This document shows positions 1 through 11,773 of a stretch of DNA of 64,000 nucleotides, piece by piece (within the stretch, counting starts at the first letter, position 1; each line of letters opens with the position of its first letter). Both the position numbers and the translations under genes were made by a program. Source of the DNA: Pseudisothecium myosuroides (Eukaryota > Streptophyta > Bryopsida > Hypnales > Lembophyllaceae). Below the pieces are notes generated by a model. The model saw only the letters and a list, made by a program, of their open reading frames with translations, ran no database searches and was not told where the DNA came from. The DNA is taken from the NCBI GenBank assembly GCA_951799445.1, contig OX637292.1, positions 20,897,296-20,961,295 of the forward strand, written 5' to 3'.

Positions 1-3000
1 TGTCTTCGATATCTACTCGTTTTGAACGCTTGTCAGATGCTTCCTCAGGTCCTAGCCTGTGACTATTACTGATATCATTCTTTAGAGTAGATCTTCATTG
101 TGGGCTCCTTGTTTTGGACGTTCATTAATTTCGATAACTATCATGTTCGGTCGCAGTTACATCACTTGGGTCGGTCTCCTCGCGGAGCAATTGCGCCGAT
201 TACATACATATGGCGTCGTGAATCAAGTGCGGCTGAGGAGCGAAGGATATGGCTCTGGGTGCACGCTGGAGCTTTTGAAGAAGCCTTGTCTTGTCTCCAG
301 CTTTTGTGTCAAAGTCAGGTGCTCTATTTTTCCAGCTCTAGCTGCTCTTCTCAATCGCTCTCTAAACGGGTCGGAACCAAACTTTTTTATAACTAGGATA
401 GTGCTTGCACCTGCGCCATTTATACTTGAGTTTCTTGATGATGAGTAGCTAAGGTTGCATTGAGTTATGAAAGCATGTTTCCCATATTGGATTATTTAAG
501 ACCATTACTGCTGAAGATAGAGCATTTTGCATGGATTGGGAGTTATAATTCGAGGTTTTGCAGCATCATAATTTCGTTTGAAGTCCGTTGTCAAAATAAA
601 AGTGTTGTAGGTTTGGATGGATTATCTCCCAAACGACCTTTGTTACGGTTTTTCTTTTCTTTTTGAGGATATTACAGTGATATAATATGTATACTGTAGA
701 TATCTAAAGTTGGTCACTGTTACGGTGGATGAATGTTGAAGCGACCCTTGCGGTTTACTTTTACTGTAACAATTCGTATTTTATTTTACCAGGGTATTCA
801 TGAGAAGGATAAGCTGCAATGCTGGTCGAGGAAAGGTCAATTTGGGCGTCTAGATCTATTAGGGAGTAAAGCAATTTCCGTCCTCCAGAAAGTGCTCCAC
901 CCTGTTGCCAGGTCTGCTGTCCAGCATTGTTTTCCCCTACTATTAGTGTAATGAGGCCAGTGTATCGGACACCAAATATCTTGCATATTTCAATTTTGAT
1001 TTGAAACCCCTTCTTAAGTTCCTATTTGTCAAGATGTCATGCTAGAAAGTGTGATTTGCTGAGACCATATCAAATTTTTGATAGACTCTGGTTTCAGTAG
1101 AGATGATCAATGTTCTAAATTCGTTGGTTGTTTTGGCAGCTCGGCAACACAAGATGGCGACGTGGATACTGTATTTTCTAAGTTTCTCGAAAATAATCCT
1201 GCGGGTGCGGTTGTTGAATTGGAGGTGTGGGATCCTAGGTTTCGTCCTGGCTCAGATACGCCGTTTGAACCATCTGTTCTCTTAGATGCAGGTTGTGATG
1301 AAAATGGAGTGGACGCCATGGATACTGTAGGTCAGAAACTCGAACGACCTTCGCCTTTCAACCATTTGGACGTTTTAGATAGTTCCGATATTTGGGGTCG
1401 GTCAGGCCCGGAAAGGCAAGAACGCGTAGTGATGCCTTTGAGTGAGAAGGATTTGAGCATTAGACGGCACAAGAAGCGACTGTCCTACATCCAACTCAAC
1501 GATAGAAGTGAAGACTCTCAAGAGGAGCGAACTGCTAACATTGGAAATTCCAAGTGCTCTATCATGGTATTAAAACATGAGCGTTGCGGGTACGTGTTCT
1601 GACTTGAACCGGTACTACCCTTAGAAAATTCAGGATAATGGAGAGAATAGTGGCAGCGTCAGCGATATTTTAAAGCTGTTATCTTGTCTCTTCCATATTG
1701 TGTATGAGTCATGTGTTTGTTTAAATCTTAACGTATTGTTGAGGTGTGCAGAATTTCACTTCTACTGCCAATAGGATGGGTGCGGGCTTTTTGGGTACCG
1801 TTGGTGTTTGCGGGAGGTCATGTTATTGGACTACGAGAGCGGCATTGGATACAAACAGATGTACGAGTCTTCTTAGTGCCGTACATTTCTCTTATTTACG
1901 ATCTGATCCGAGATAGGTGGTCTGCTCATGATCTTTCTTTGTTTCACATTTGTTAGGTGAAGTCCTCCTGTTCTTGCTTCTGGTTTCATCTCTTTATCAG
2001 TTGGTTGTACGATTCCGAGTTGGCGGATTCGTCGCATGCTTGAAAGCTTGTTGACATGTCTAGATCCGTCTCAATTGTGTTGGTCATTCACAAAGTTTCA
2101 GAGAGCAATGTTCACTTTGGCTATATATTTATATGACTCTTTTATTCTGAACCTTTACCTTCTCGATTTTCACAGGTCAAGCTTCCATCTTTCCCTCACG
2201 ATTACCCAGACTGTTACTCCTACGACCAGCTTATGGCCGAGAAATCTGCTAAATATCAAGAAACCTACAATCAGAAACCGCCGTCTAAAAGAGGCCTTTG
2301 GAAGAGCGAGGTTCTAGGCTGGGAGTTTGTACATGAAGCGTCCCGTTTGTTTTTAGGGAATCGCGTCATAGCTCCAGCTATTTCAAGGGCAGATTTTGAA
2401 GCAGACATATCTTCTGGTGCAGTGGCTGCAGATTCCGACACAGATCCAAGCAAGACAACTAACAGCGGGCTTGCTGCTCTCCCCTCGGCTGACTGTGAAG
2501 CACCTTTGGTGCAGCAAAGCATTTGCAGCTCTGCTCAATATGTCCAAATGGCCATTTCTGGAGTAGGGGTATCAGTTGTGGCAATGACCGGATATTCTGT
2601 AAAGGATTTAAGAGAGCCCTCAAATGATGCCCTTATCTCTTCCTCACCAATGGATCTGACAACTCAGATGGTTGCAAATGACGTAGGAGGTGATAGCAGT
2701 ATTTCTCCCGTGGCAGTTGTGCAAGAGAGACAAAGATACCGTAATATTGTCGATGGAGGACCTTCTCCGGAGCCTGACCCTGGTTCGACTTCGCAGCCCG
2801 TGGCAATCACCGACGAGGGGCAGGGAAAGAAATGTGACGGTTCAACTGCTGATTTAGAGGTATGTAATGTTTTCTGGATACTCTGGAAGAGCCTGAGGTC
2901 AGAAACTCTTGCAAGTGACGGACAACTGTCCAGTTTTACTTGATGCTGATATAGTGTTTAGAGCACCTAAACCTTAGACCCAGTATAGGGTTGATTACCG

Positions 3001-4670
3001 TTAATTCCTTATTACTGTGCAGCAAGATGGAAGTCAATCGATGCTACTTTTTTTTGTACTTTTTGGGGGTTGGCGGTTGGGCTTGGGGGCACGAATGAAA
3101 ATAAGATTTCATTTCTCGAAGATACTATTTTCATGCATCTCGGGACTTTTGTTGCAGGACGTCGCTGCGATCAAGGATCATATGGTATCAAATGGTGGCG
3201 GCTGTGGAAAGTCTTCTATGTTCGTCGCACGCACTCGGCAGACTTTGCAGAAGATTCTAAGGGACTGTAGCCTTCATGACCTGCCATTATTAAGGAAATG
3301 TAATGAGAAACTTCTTTTGAATGGTCATCCATCGTCACAACTGGCTGACGATGGCAGCGCGGAGTTGCTAAAGAAAGGTTGCCTTGTTAGGGTGCTGATT
3401 CATGCTCCTCGAAAGGGAGTCTTTGATGAAGGAGCCATCATCTATTTACCTATGCTATCTGACGTCAACTCCTATTTTCGCTCGTAAGTCGTCCTTGTTA
3501 GAGCCTCTTTTATGAATTTTCTTAAACATGTTCTTTGTCTGTAAAATAAGAGGAACCTGTACTGTACTGTACAGTTGATTGTGAAGATAGTTACTCCGTA
3601 TTATTTATGATTAATAGGGGACGCCAGAACTGGGTTTGAAGGGGGGAGAACCAGTCACGCCCCCAGAAGAGATTCTCAAAGTTCAGCAGATGCTCAAAAT
3701 TCAGCCCCCCTTTGACGCCCCGTAATTTCTGTGCTGCAGTCAAAGGGTCAGGGTCACTGTAGAAACAAAGAATGCATATATTCATCCAGGAATCCGGTAA
3801 TTTTTGGTTGACTGCCTTGTACTCATAGGCCTCGTCATAGGGTTATTATGTTACAGTAGAACCTCTCTAAGTTGATCGGTCCCGGACTGGTATGACAGAT
3901 TGGGTTATAGAGGTTTATTGACTTAGAGGGTCATTTTTAGTCACAGCCTTTGTTATGTGGCTCAGTCCGGGACCGGTCTGACATGATTAGTTTCCAGAGG
4001 TTTATCAACTTAGAGAGGATCAACTTAGAGAGGTTCTACTGTATTATCAGTGGGACAATTTTATAACTCATTTATTGCCTTGCGCTTTTTGTGTGCCAGG
4101 TCCCCGAGGTGGCAAGGTTTTGAAGACCGGAGCTTCAAACAGGTCCAGCAATCTTGGAGCACATCCTGCCCAACCGATATGCCTGAGCCGAGATCCAAAT
4201 GTTGCAGCTTGCGAGTTGCAATAGGAATCGTAACATCTGCTTCGGTTAGAGGAAGGTAAACTTGGTTTATGGAGCTTCTATTGTGTGCTCGTAACATTGG
4301 TACTGAATTGGCAAGAATATTGTTTACCGGTTTGTCGATTCTTGCCTGCATTTCTTCAAAGTTCATGTTATCCCTCCATTTGGATCTAGCTGGTCGAAGA
4401 ACATCTAGTGAGTCGAATTCAACTAGTCCCTTTACATTCACAGATTCCAATTAACGTCCAAGCTCGGTTGCTTGGTGCAGTGCATCTATTGAATCGATTG
4501 GAATCTGCGAAGTTGCTGCTCTAGACGTTATGAGAGCGAGGCAGTTGACTGACAAGCGATGGCCCAGCATCACCTCCGAAATATTCTTACTTGTCCGCAA
4601 CAAATTCTCGTCTATGTATCGCCCTGCACTAGCGTCAATTGTAGCTGAGACTGGCGATGATCTTGAATGA
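1..4670 (+). CDS. POP1: POP1, RNase P/MRP protein subunit (5' partial)
   Basis: POP1 is the large protein subunit of nuclear RNase P and RNase MRP, which process tRNA and rRNA precursors. Exons I can phase: 157-318, 793-911, 1140-1589, 1752-1860, 2176-2859, 3158-3483, 4100-4255 and 4481-4670 (TGA). They join into 731 codons plus stop with every splice phase matching. An earlier exon ending at 48 (CAG before gtcctag, open in the needed phase) is likely, and the start lies outside the window. Family landmarks: an APITYIW segment followed by a tryptophan-rich stretch in the exon from 157; the POPLD domain in exon 1752-1860 (PIGWVRAFWVPLVFAGGH, GLRERHW); FPHDYPDC in the next exon; and a conserved C-terminus with VAIGIVTSASVRG and LASIVAETGDDLE. 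The intron at 3484-4099 holds a MITE. Identification is by recalled family pattern. Confidence 0.88.
3854..4041. mobile_element. Emigrant/pogo-like MITE in POP1 intron
   Basis: This is a 188 bp element with terminal inverted repeats. The left end reads CAGTAGAACCTCTCTAAG and the right end is its complement, ending CTTAGAGAGGTTCTACTG. It is flanked by the dinucleotide TA on both sides (3852-3853 and 4042-4043). The terminal sequence strongly resembles the plant Emigrant MITEs of the pogo/Tc1-mariner group, which also insert at TA. Internally it repeats related blocks (ggtcccggactgg and its near complement), so it could fold into a long hairpin. It sits wholly inside the intron between POP1 exons 3158-3483 and 4100-4255 and has no coding capacity. 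Confidence 0.85.
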
Positions 4671-5193
4671 TACTTACATCGCATCTCGTAGCTTGCAGGC
4701 ATCTTAGGACGTATACTGGGTCATACAAACCCAACAACTGTACATGTTCGACATAAATTTTGACCTATGGAGCAGAGGAATTTGAACCTTCTGCTCTCCA
4801 AATCACCTGACAATCAGGCTTTACTTCACATTTCCCCTTGTGTTTGAGTTGTTAATCGCCTTTGCATCACTTGTGTAGTTTGTATCTCTCAAACTCCACA
4901 ATGTCAATTCATGATGTCAATCCGAAAGCTCTCCATCAAGTGATCACAGTGAACACACAGTGCAGCCACCGAGAAGGCGATCATCCCCAGTCTTGCGCAC
5001 CAAACCCTAATCTGCAGCACCATCTCTCTTACAAGGCTTCGTCACCAGATCCAGCCAGATTTCTGACATGGATGATGAAAGCAGAGAATTGCAGGGGCAG
5101 GCATGTGGCGACCTAGAAATGGTTGTTATCGCCATCCTTAAACAATCTGGTGCAGAAACTCTCCACGCGAGACAATACTGAAGCTCGAGCGGG
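4671..5193. other. POP1-PIGM intergenic region
   Basis: This holds the 3' flank of POP1 and the upstream region of PIGM. A tRNA-like B-box motif lies on the minus strand near 4760-4815 inside a short inverted repeat (TGGAGCAGA and TCTGCTCTCCA), but no cloverleaf forms. I see no convincing coding exon. Confidence 0.5.
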
Positions 5194-8100
5194 ATGGGGC
5201 GAGCTGGCGCTGGTGCTCTCAACTTGGGAGCGGTGGTGTTCTTCGCGGCCGTGCTGCGAGCAGGGTTGATCGTCTACGGAGAATGGCAGGATGCGCACAT
5301 GGAGGTGCCCTACACAGACATCGACTACACGGTGTTTTCCGATGCTGCGCGGTTGATCGTGGAAGGGAAGTCGCCGTTCGAGAGGGATACATACCGGTAT
5401 TCGCCGCTGTTGGCACTCGCGCTCGTGCCCAACGTGCTGCTCCATCGATGCTGGGGCAAACTGTTGTTCGCAGCTGCTGGTATGCTCCGATCTCCTCACT
5501 CCGCAAATCCTGTACGGTTTTGGGTTATGAATAGGTTTCTGGGTATCTCTTCCATCGTTGGACTAAACTTGTCATTTGCCGCAATCGCATTCTTCAACGA
5601 GTCTTCCGAGTTTGGAAAATTGGAACTCATCTGGGGCAAACTCTTGTTCGGGGCTGCCGGTATGCACCAATCTCCTTACTCTGCAGCTCCTTCAGGTTTA
5701 GGATTACTAGTAGGTTTCAGAAGTATCCTCTTCCATCGTTCGACAGCACTGGCCGTGTGCCGCACCCGCAATTCTTCAACGAGGCTTTGTGGGTTTGGAA
5801 ATTTGAACTCATCTGGGGCTAACTCTTGTTCGCGGCTGCTAGTATGCTCTGATCTCTTCACTCTGGAGCTCCTTAAGTTTAGGGTTACGAGTAGGTTTCA
5901 GAGTATCCACTTCCATCGTTGAACGAAACTCGTTATATCTCGCATTCGCATTCTTCAACGAGTCTTCCGACTTTGGAAATTGGAACTCACCGTCACTATT
6001 GGTGACCCACTTCCAACTATGGAGACTCACCTTCCTCAATTAGAAAATTCACAGAAGATGGGGTTTTAAAGTATCCACCAGTTTGTGGCCTCCTAGATTT
6101 TCAAGTTTTAAAAGCACGGTGGAGATTCTGCCTTCTAAGCTAGTCTCCAACCCAGCATTGTAAGAATCGACAAACCACTGAGAGTTGCCGATCCATGTTG
6201 CAGATCTGTTGGTGGGCCTTCTGATCAGCCAAGTGCTGAAGCTCCGGGGCGTGGCGGCGAACACCCGAGTTGTGTGCGCCGCGTTGTGGTTCTTCAACCC
6301 GTTCACATTCGCCGTCGCGACGCGCGGAAATTGCGAGGCGCTCGTTTGTGCCGTCGTCCTTTGGATCCTCAAATGTCTTATGACAGGTACGTCGCGCTCT
6401 CTCGCAATTAGGTCAGATAATGGGTTGCATGGACTCTTTCTTTCTTGACCTCTTCTGTTTTCTTTTCTCGTATAGTCGCTGTGTGGCGTCAAGGATTTGG
6501 TTGTGGCTACCAATTCTGGGCGAGTTTCGCATAATGTTTGTGATATGTTGGTAGCTGCACTACAATTTCTGGCGATTTACAGCAGATCTGGCGAAGTAAT
6601 CGCAAGTTCCCCGTGAATTTTGGTCAGATCATGGATTGCATGAACTCTTTCTTTTCTGACCCCAGCGCAGCATTTCTAATGTCTCGTATAATCGCTGTGT
6701 GACGTCAAGAATTTGGTTGTGGCTACCAATTTCTGGGCGAGTTTTTTATAGTGTTGTGGTATGTTGGTATCTGCACTACAATTTCTGGCGACTTACATCT
6801 AATTTGGCTACGCAATCGCAATTTCCCCGTGAAATTAGGTCAGATCATGGGTTGCCTGAACTCTTTCTTTCCTAGCCCCAGCACAGCGTTTCTAATGTCT
6901 CGTATAATCGGTGTGGCGTCAAGAATTTGGTTGAGACTACCAATTCTGGGCGAGTTTCGCATAATGTTTGTGATATGTTGGCGTCAACATTACAATTTCT
7001 GGCGCATTACAGCAAATCTGGCTAAGTTATCGCAATTTCGCTGTGAAATGTTCTATAGACTTACAGCTAAAGTAAACAAGTTGTCGAAATCTGGCGATAT
7101 TTAGCTCCAGAAAAGAGTGATTAATGTTCCAGTGTTTCGATTTTCGACAGGGCGTATGGTGCAGGCGGCGATTTGGTATGGCGTCGTGGTTCACTTCCGC
7201 ATCTACCCGATCATCTACGCCATCCCCATCATCTTGTTTCTGGACGACGACTACCCCTCCGTGGTCACCGGCATTTCGAGATTCCACAAGCGAGACGCGG
7301 TGTCATGGCTGAATCCCGAGAGGATTGTGTTTGGGATCGTTTCGGGAGGCACGTTCTTTGCGCTCACGGGGCTCTGCTATTCCTTCTACGGCATGGAGTT
7401 TCTGCGAGAAGCATTGCTGTACCACTTCACGCGCACTGATCCACGACACAACTTCTCCATCTACTTCTACTACGTCTACCTCCATCATTCGCTGGGGTTC
7501 TCGTTGCTGGAGCGACTCTTGGCGTTTGTGCCGCAAATGGGGGTGCAATCCGTGCTTGCGAGCTACTTCGCCAAGGACCTGCCGTTCTGTCTCTTCGCTC
7601 AAACCGTTGCTTTCGTCGCTTTCAACAAGGTACATGGGGAAAATTATTTGAACTGTCAGATACAGTTTCTAATTTTCAGTTAGTAAAGGGTATTGTACTA
7701 AGAGATACTATGCATTTAAAGATTACCGTACATGAAAAGAGACGTTCAAAAATCAGATATGTATGTAAACATCGTATTGAGGATAATATTATCTGGTTTG
7801 GTAGAGATACTTGCAATGAACCGTTTGTTTTCTATATCCGGAGGGAAGAGACTGGGGAATTGTTTGAAGATTATGGTACCCTATGGGACAGATGTTAGAA
7901 GCAACAGTAGCATCATTCCAAAGAATGAATTTTTTATGTCTTGAGTAGCTTTGTGACATGGCATTTTTAGATTGTTGAAAGGGTTTCTGAAATATTCAGT
8001 CAACGAGGATTATATTGAGGAATATATTGAGAAATGTACGACAGATTATATGGAAGTAGACGTGTGAAAATTTTGCATTTCTGTCTAGAGTAGGGACTAA

Positions 8101-8523
8101 CTAATGTCAAGTTGGGAACATCATCAATGAAAATACACCAGTACAGGACAGTTGATGGAAGGCAATCTAATCACGTGTACCGTTCATTTTTTTGGGTATG
8201 CACAGGTGATTACTGCACAGTATTTCGTGTGGTTCTTTTGCTTACTGCCGCTCGTCATTCCAGCGAGTAGATTGAGTTGGAAGAACGGAGTGGTTTGCAT
8301 GGCTGTTTGGACAGCCGCGCAGCTGCATTGGCTAGGCTGGGCATACCTTTTGGAATTTAGGGGTCAGAATGTTTTTTTCCAGCTATGGACAGCAAGCGTG
8401 GTGTTCTTTGCTGCGACTGTGGGCATTTTAGGAGTTCTTATATATCAGCAATCTTTCAATCCCGTTTTCCAACAGGGTAAGCTTGTAAGGATCCGCCGGT
8501 TCTCAAATACAAAGTCTGATTGA
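5194..8523 (+). CDS. PIGM: GPI mannosyltransferase 1 (PIG-M / PEANUT1 type)
   Basis: This enzyme adds the first mannose from dolichol-phosphate-mannose to the GPI-anchor precursor in the ER lumen. Exons: 5194-5479, 6204-6386, 7151-7629 and 8206-8523. They give 421 aa with phases closing exactly, close to the usual family length. The N-terminus is a hydrophobic segment, then a luminal DXD motif (TDIDY, D42 and D44), the first-loop signature of family GT50. Other family marks are [47 protein letters not shown] and [13 protein letters not shown], with several membrane spans between. The stop at 8521-8523 reads straight through from the last exon. A donor-like GGGTAAGC near 8476 could allow a different C-terminus (an acceptor lies at 8711), so the last residues are less certain. 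Introns 1 and 2 carry tandem repeats listed separately. Confidence 0.9.
5451..5995 (+). repeat. Tandem repeat, about 180 bp x 3, across PIGM exon 1 donor
   Basis: Three successive copies begin with ctggggcaaact or ctggggctaact at 5451, 5631 and 5813, giving periods of 180 and 182 bp. The first unit starts inside coding exon 1 and includes its 3' end and donor (CTGCTG|GTATGC). The later units lie in the intron and keep diverged copies of the coding end and of the donor region (GCCGGTATGC, GCTAGTATGC). The repeat fades out near 5995. Confidence 0.85.
6407..7060 (+). repeat. Tandem repeat, about 215 bp x 3, in PIGM intron 2
   Basis: The marker gtgtggcgtcaa or its variants recurs at 6481, 6697 and 6911 (periods 216 and 214). 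Each copy is followed by ttggttg, accaattctgggcgag and aatttctggcga. A partial leading copy starts near 6407 (attaggtcagataatgggtt). The unit shares sequence with the first intron of the MFS transporter gene at 11.9-12.5 kb. Confidence 0.85.
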
Positions 8524-9190
8524 TAGCCTTATTATTCCCATGTAATATGCTTGACCAATCTGAATGATTCAGTGCTTATTTCACAACCCCTGAATGTTCA
8601 GTTTGTGCTTCTGTTTGAAGAAAACCATAGAGAGCAGTTTGCTGCAGAGTTTTCATTTTTATGACGAGCTCTGGTTCACTCATTGTATCACACCTTCAAC
8701 TGATTCTAGTCTCCGACTGACGTGAAAGCGTGGGCTGCATATCACTCTGGAACTTGGAAAACAGGGAGTCTCCCCATAAAGAGAAATGTCTCGCACGAGG
8801 ATCACATTCATTATGGTAAGCGCATTTACTTAAGTTCCTGTTGTCAATCAACTGATACAGGATGTCCCAAGCCAATGATTCACTGCAGTTTTCTCCAGAC
8901 CCAATGAATCAATGACTGCGGGTTTGATTCAAATCAGTTTCAACAAATCAGTTTGCATCAACCCAGAAGGCAATGAGTGGATCAGGAGTAAATCAGTATT
9001 TGAATTTTGAAATTTGATTTTCTGACGAAACTATTAAAATGTGAAAGAGAACCTTAATTGCCTGGAGCATATAATGGAGCCTGATATTCCGACGCTCAAC
9101 ACTCCACTGCTTCGAGCCACAACTTGGCTAAAAAATATTTTGTTCTGTAACAAGCTGATATCTACAGTCGCTGCAAAAGAAGTCGTGCCA
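8524..9190. other. Tail-to-tail intergenic region, PIGM / NDUFAF4-like
   Basis: This region lies between two convergent genes. One open stretch, 8711-8813, begins after an acceptor-like tctag and ends at a donor-like TATGGTAAGC. It might be an alternative PIGM 3' exon, but it matches no part of the family I recognise. Otherwise it looks like untranslated and spacer sequence. Confidence 0.4.
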
Positions 9191-10241
9191 TCAAGTGCGG
9201 AGTTTCTTTGAGGAATCTCGTTGCTGAGAGACCGGCAAAGACGTGTACTTGAACACTCGTTCCAGCAACACCTCATCGACATTAAACCGTTCGGCCAGTG
9301 CTTTCACGTCCACAGACTTTTGTTCTTGCCCTTCACCGAGGCCCTGATACAGACGCAATGCCTCCTGAATCCCTGCAATGTTCAAAGTGCCGGCAGCCAC
9401 CACCTTCTCCTCGTCTGGTCCCGTCGCCGCTGATGTATGCCGATTGGCAGGCTTCAACCGACGAAATTCTGCAGTCACATGAGCCTGCAGGAGGGTAAAG
9501 CCATCAAAGTCTTGTTTGACGATCATCGAAGGTTTCATCACAGAGATTCTAATGCAGAGAGCGTAAACCCTAACAACAGAGTGCCAAATTGAACTGCAAT
9601 TTCGAAATACGTCATTGAAAGATGCAACAAAACACAGTCATCGAAGTTTTGTTCCGAGAAATTCTAAGGCAGAGGGCACAATCCCTAACAGAGAAGTTCC
9701 AAATTGGACATCCTGCAATTCCGAATTACGTCTGCAAATTCGAATTACGTCATTGAAAGGCGCAAGTAAACACAGTCAAATGCAGTTGCGTCCCTCTAAC
9801 CTAAACTAGAATTGGAAGAGCCGACTTACACTTCCCATCTCTTGACCTCCACCAGGTCGCGTAGTAATCTTGCCCACCACCTGTTGCATCATGGCGGAGT
9901 ACTTAGGATCGCCGCGGTCCCACTCTCCTTGAATTGGCTCTGGCTCAATGATGCGTTCTGCAATCAACCAAGCACGGAATCAAACCCTCAAAAATCGCAA
10001 TTGCAACTATGTGCCTAAACCCTAAACCATTTCCAACTGCAATCATACTCTAGAGAAGAAACGAAGAATTGAACCAACACATACGAGGCTCTGGCGCTTG
10101 CGGCTTCACTTCGACAGACTGGCGCACCGTCGCTGATGGTTGAACGGGGTCAACAGCTTGCTGGCGGACAGGAGCTTTCGAAGCTCCTCCCAGCTTTGCA
10201 GCTCTACTGCCTCCTCCCAATTTCTGCAGAGCTTGCCCCAT
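9191..10241 (-). CDS. Probable mitochondrial complex I assembly factor (NDUFAF4-like)
   Basis: Three exons on the minus strand: 10241-10085, 9957-9830 and 9484-9191, giving 192 aa with matching phases. The protein is small. It opens with MGQALQKLGGG and a basic, proline-rich stretch, followed by RIIEPEPIQGEWDRGDPKYS. It ends with a helical segment resembling the C-terminal region of NDUFAF4 (SVDVKALAERFNVDEVLL ahead of FKYTSLP; the human protein has a comparable SIVEAL to LLKYF block). NDUFAF4 is needed early in assembly of respiratory complex I. The match is by overall layout and C-terminal pattern, not strong motifs, so it could be an unrelated small plant protein. The exon 3 acceptor at 9485-9487 was chosen because it has a pyrimidine tract and the right phase; the frame stays open further upstream. 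Confidence 0.55.
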
Positions 10242-11773
10242 CGCTGCAACAATCCTGCATTCCTAAAACCTAAATCCTAAAAACCATTTGATTTCGAAAC
10301 ACGTTAACCGCATCTCTCCTCCGTTGAAACTTCCTTCTCGTTCTCAACTCAGAATTTCAGAAGAGTGCACATCCATGAATCGTCTGCTTCAGTCACGTAC
10401 ACACGTCTCGTCTCATGGCCACGAAGAGGAAGGGACATACTATTAAAAGACCCACTCTAATTGTTAAGACTAGCATATCATTAAGAGTGGCACTGCCTTA
10501 ACGTAAATTGAAGAGAAGAAAAGCTTTTCCAAGACCCCTTTTGGAACGACATTTTCATGGCTTACTCCAAACTATCATAGTATTCGTGCGGGGAGAACCT
10601 ATATGTCAGTCAATGATCACAGTCACAATCTTGGCTCTACAGTACAGTAAGTTAGATGGTGTGAAATATTCTGCATCCAATATTACTGAAAAGTGGACAC
10701 GTGGAGGCTCAATGTGATGAGAGCAAAGTGCATGAAGGAAAGAATGTGATGAGCAAGGTGCAAGGTATGAAGGACATACATATCATAATACCAAGTCCGG
10801 TTTTCGAGGGAGATTCGTCACCATTCCATTGGACAACCAGCAAAGTGTTATCACTCATAACCCAACTCTTTCTGCACCTCTAGATTTGTGAAAAGTACAG
10901 ATACAGACGTTGGTGATGAACTATTAGACTTGGCGTTATGTCCCACAATGCTCCGGAGCATTATCTAGTCCATTATACTACAGAAGGGTCATTTCAGTTT
11001 CCTCTCTGCCTAAAGACGTCAAGATCCTTCCCGTCAATCTTGTTCAGTTAATCAAAGCATTTTGTGAAGAACTGATGTACCAAATTCCAAGGAGTCATAC
11101 GGAAAAGGGACTGAATCTAACAGAAAGTTATGGAGTAGAAATCCACGTCACTAGCGCCAGGTCTGTCACTAGACCTAACTGGTTGTTTTACTGTAAAAAA
11201 TGGTGCACTGTAGCAACAACCTCAACGGCAAAGTACGGCGAAGGAGTATGCCGAACTTGGGTACCACCACAATCTTGCTACATTTACAACTGTAGCCCAA
11301 ATCTTAGCGTAGCCCATTTCGGCAAACGTGCTTGAATGGGTGTAACTTTCGAGAAACTCTCCGTCTCCGTCATCGTTCTAATCTTGAGCTTGGCGCCTTG
11401 GTATGTAGGATTGTAGGGTTTCGGGTTCTGCGCCTTTGAAGTCTTAGGAGGTATTTTTAATAGCTAGCTGGTTGGATCTACACTGGTATTCGTACTAAAT
11501 AATCGATCTACTTGCCAATTTCGGTGTAGAGACTTTCGTGCTCAAGATTCAAACTAGTCTGCACGATTTTGGTTGAAGATTGTTGAATTGGCTTGTTCTA
11601 ATTCAACCGTTGGTGGGGCTCGCTATTTCGGGTGATCTAGCATGCGGGCGCTGCCTTTGTATTTTTTCTGTGCACATCGTTCGCGGCTCAGAAGAGCATT
11701 TGGATTTGTGGGAATAGATTTGCAAGTGCAAGTGCATGAGTGGTGATATTCAAGATTGGTTGTCGCTGGCGTG
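10242..11773. other. Divergent promoter region
   Basis: About 1.5 kb separates the divergent starts of the NDUFAF4-like gene (-) and the MFS transporter (+). It should hold both promoters and 5' leaders. I see no coding exon in it and no promoter motif that I would assign. A weak inverted repeat (cactctaattg / cattaagagtg) lies near 10455-10490. Confidence 0.5.

Noticed and set aside
4760..4835. Possible tRNA on the minus strand (B box ggttcaaattcc with a CCTGA-TTG-TCAGG hairpin)
   Set aside because: The acceptor and D arms do not pair, and the anticodon loop would be only three bases if the stem is full. At best it is a SINE relic.
7303..7651. Minus-strand and alternate-frame ORFs over PIGM exon 3
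   Set aside because: They are shadows of the GC-richer coding exon at 7151-7629.
8722..8907. 61-codon ORF downstream of PIGM as a further exon or gene
   Set aside because: PIGM is already complete at 8523 with the expected length, and the peptide matches no PIGM C-terminus.
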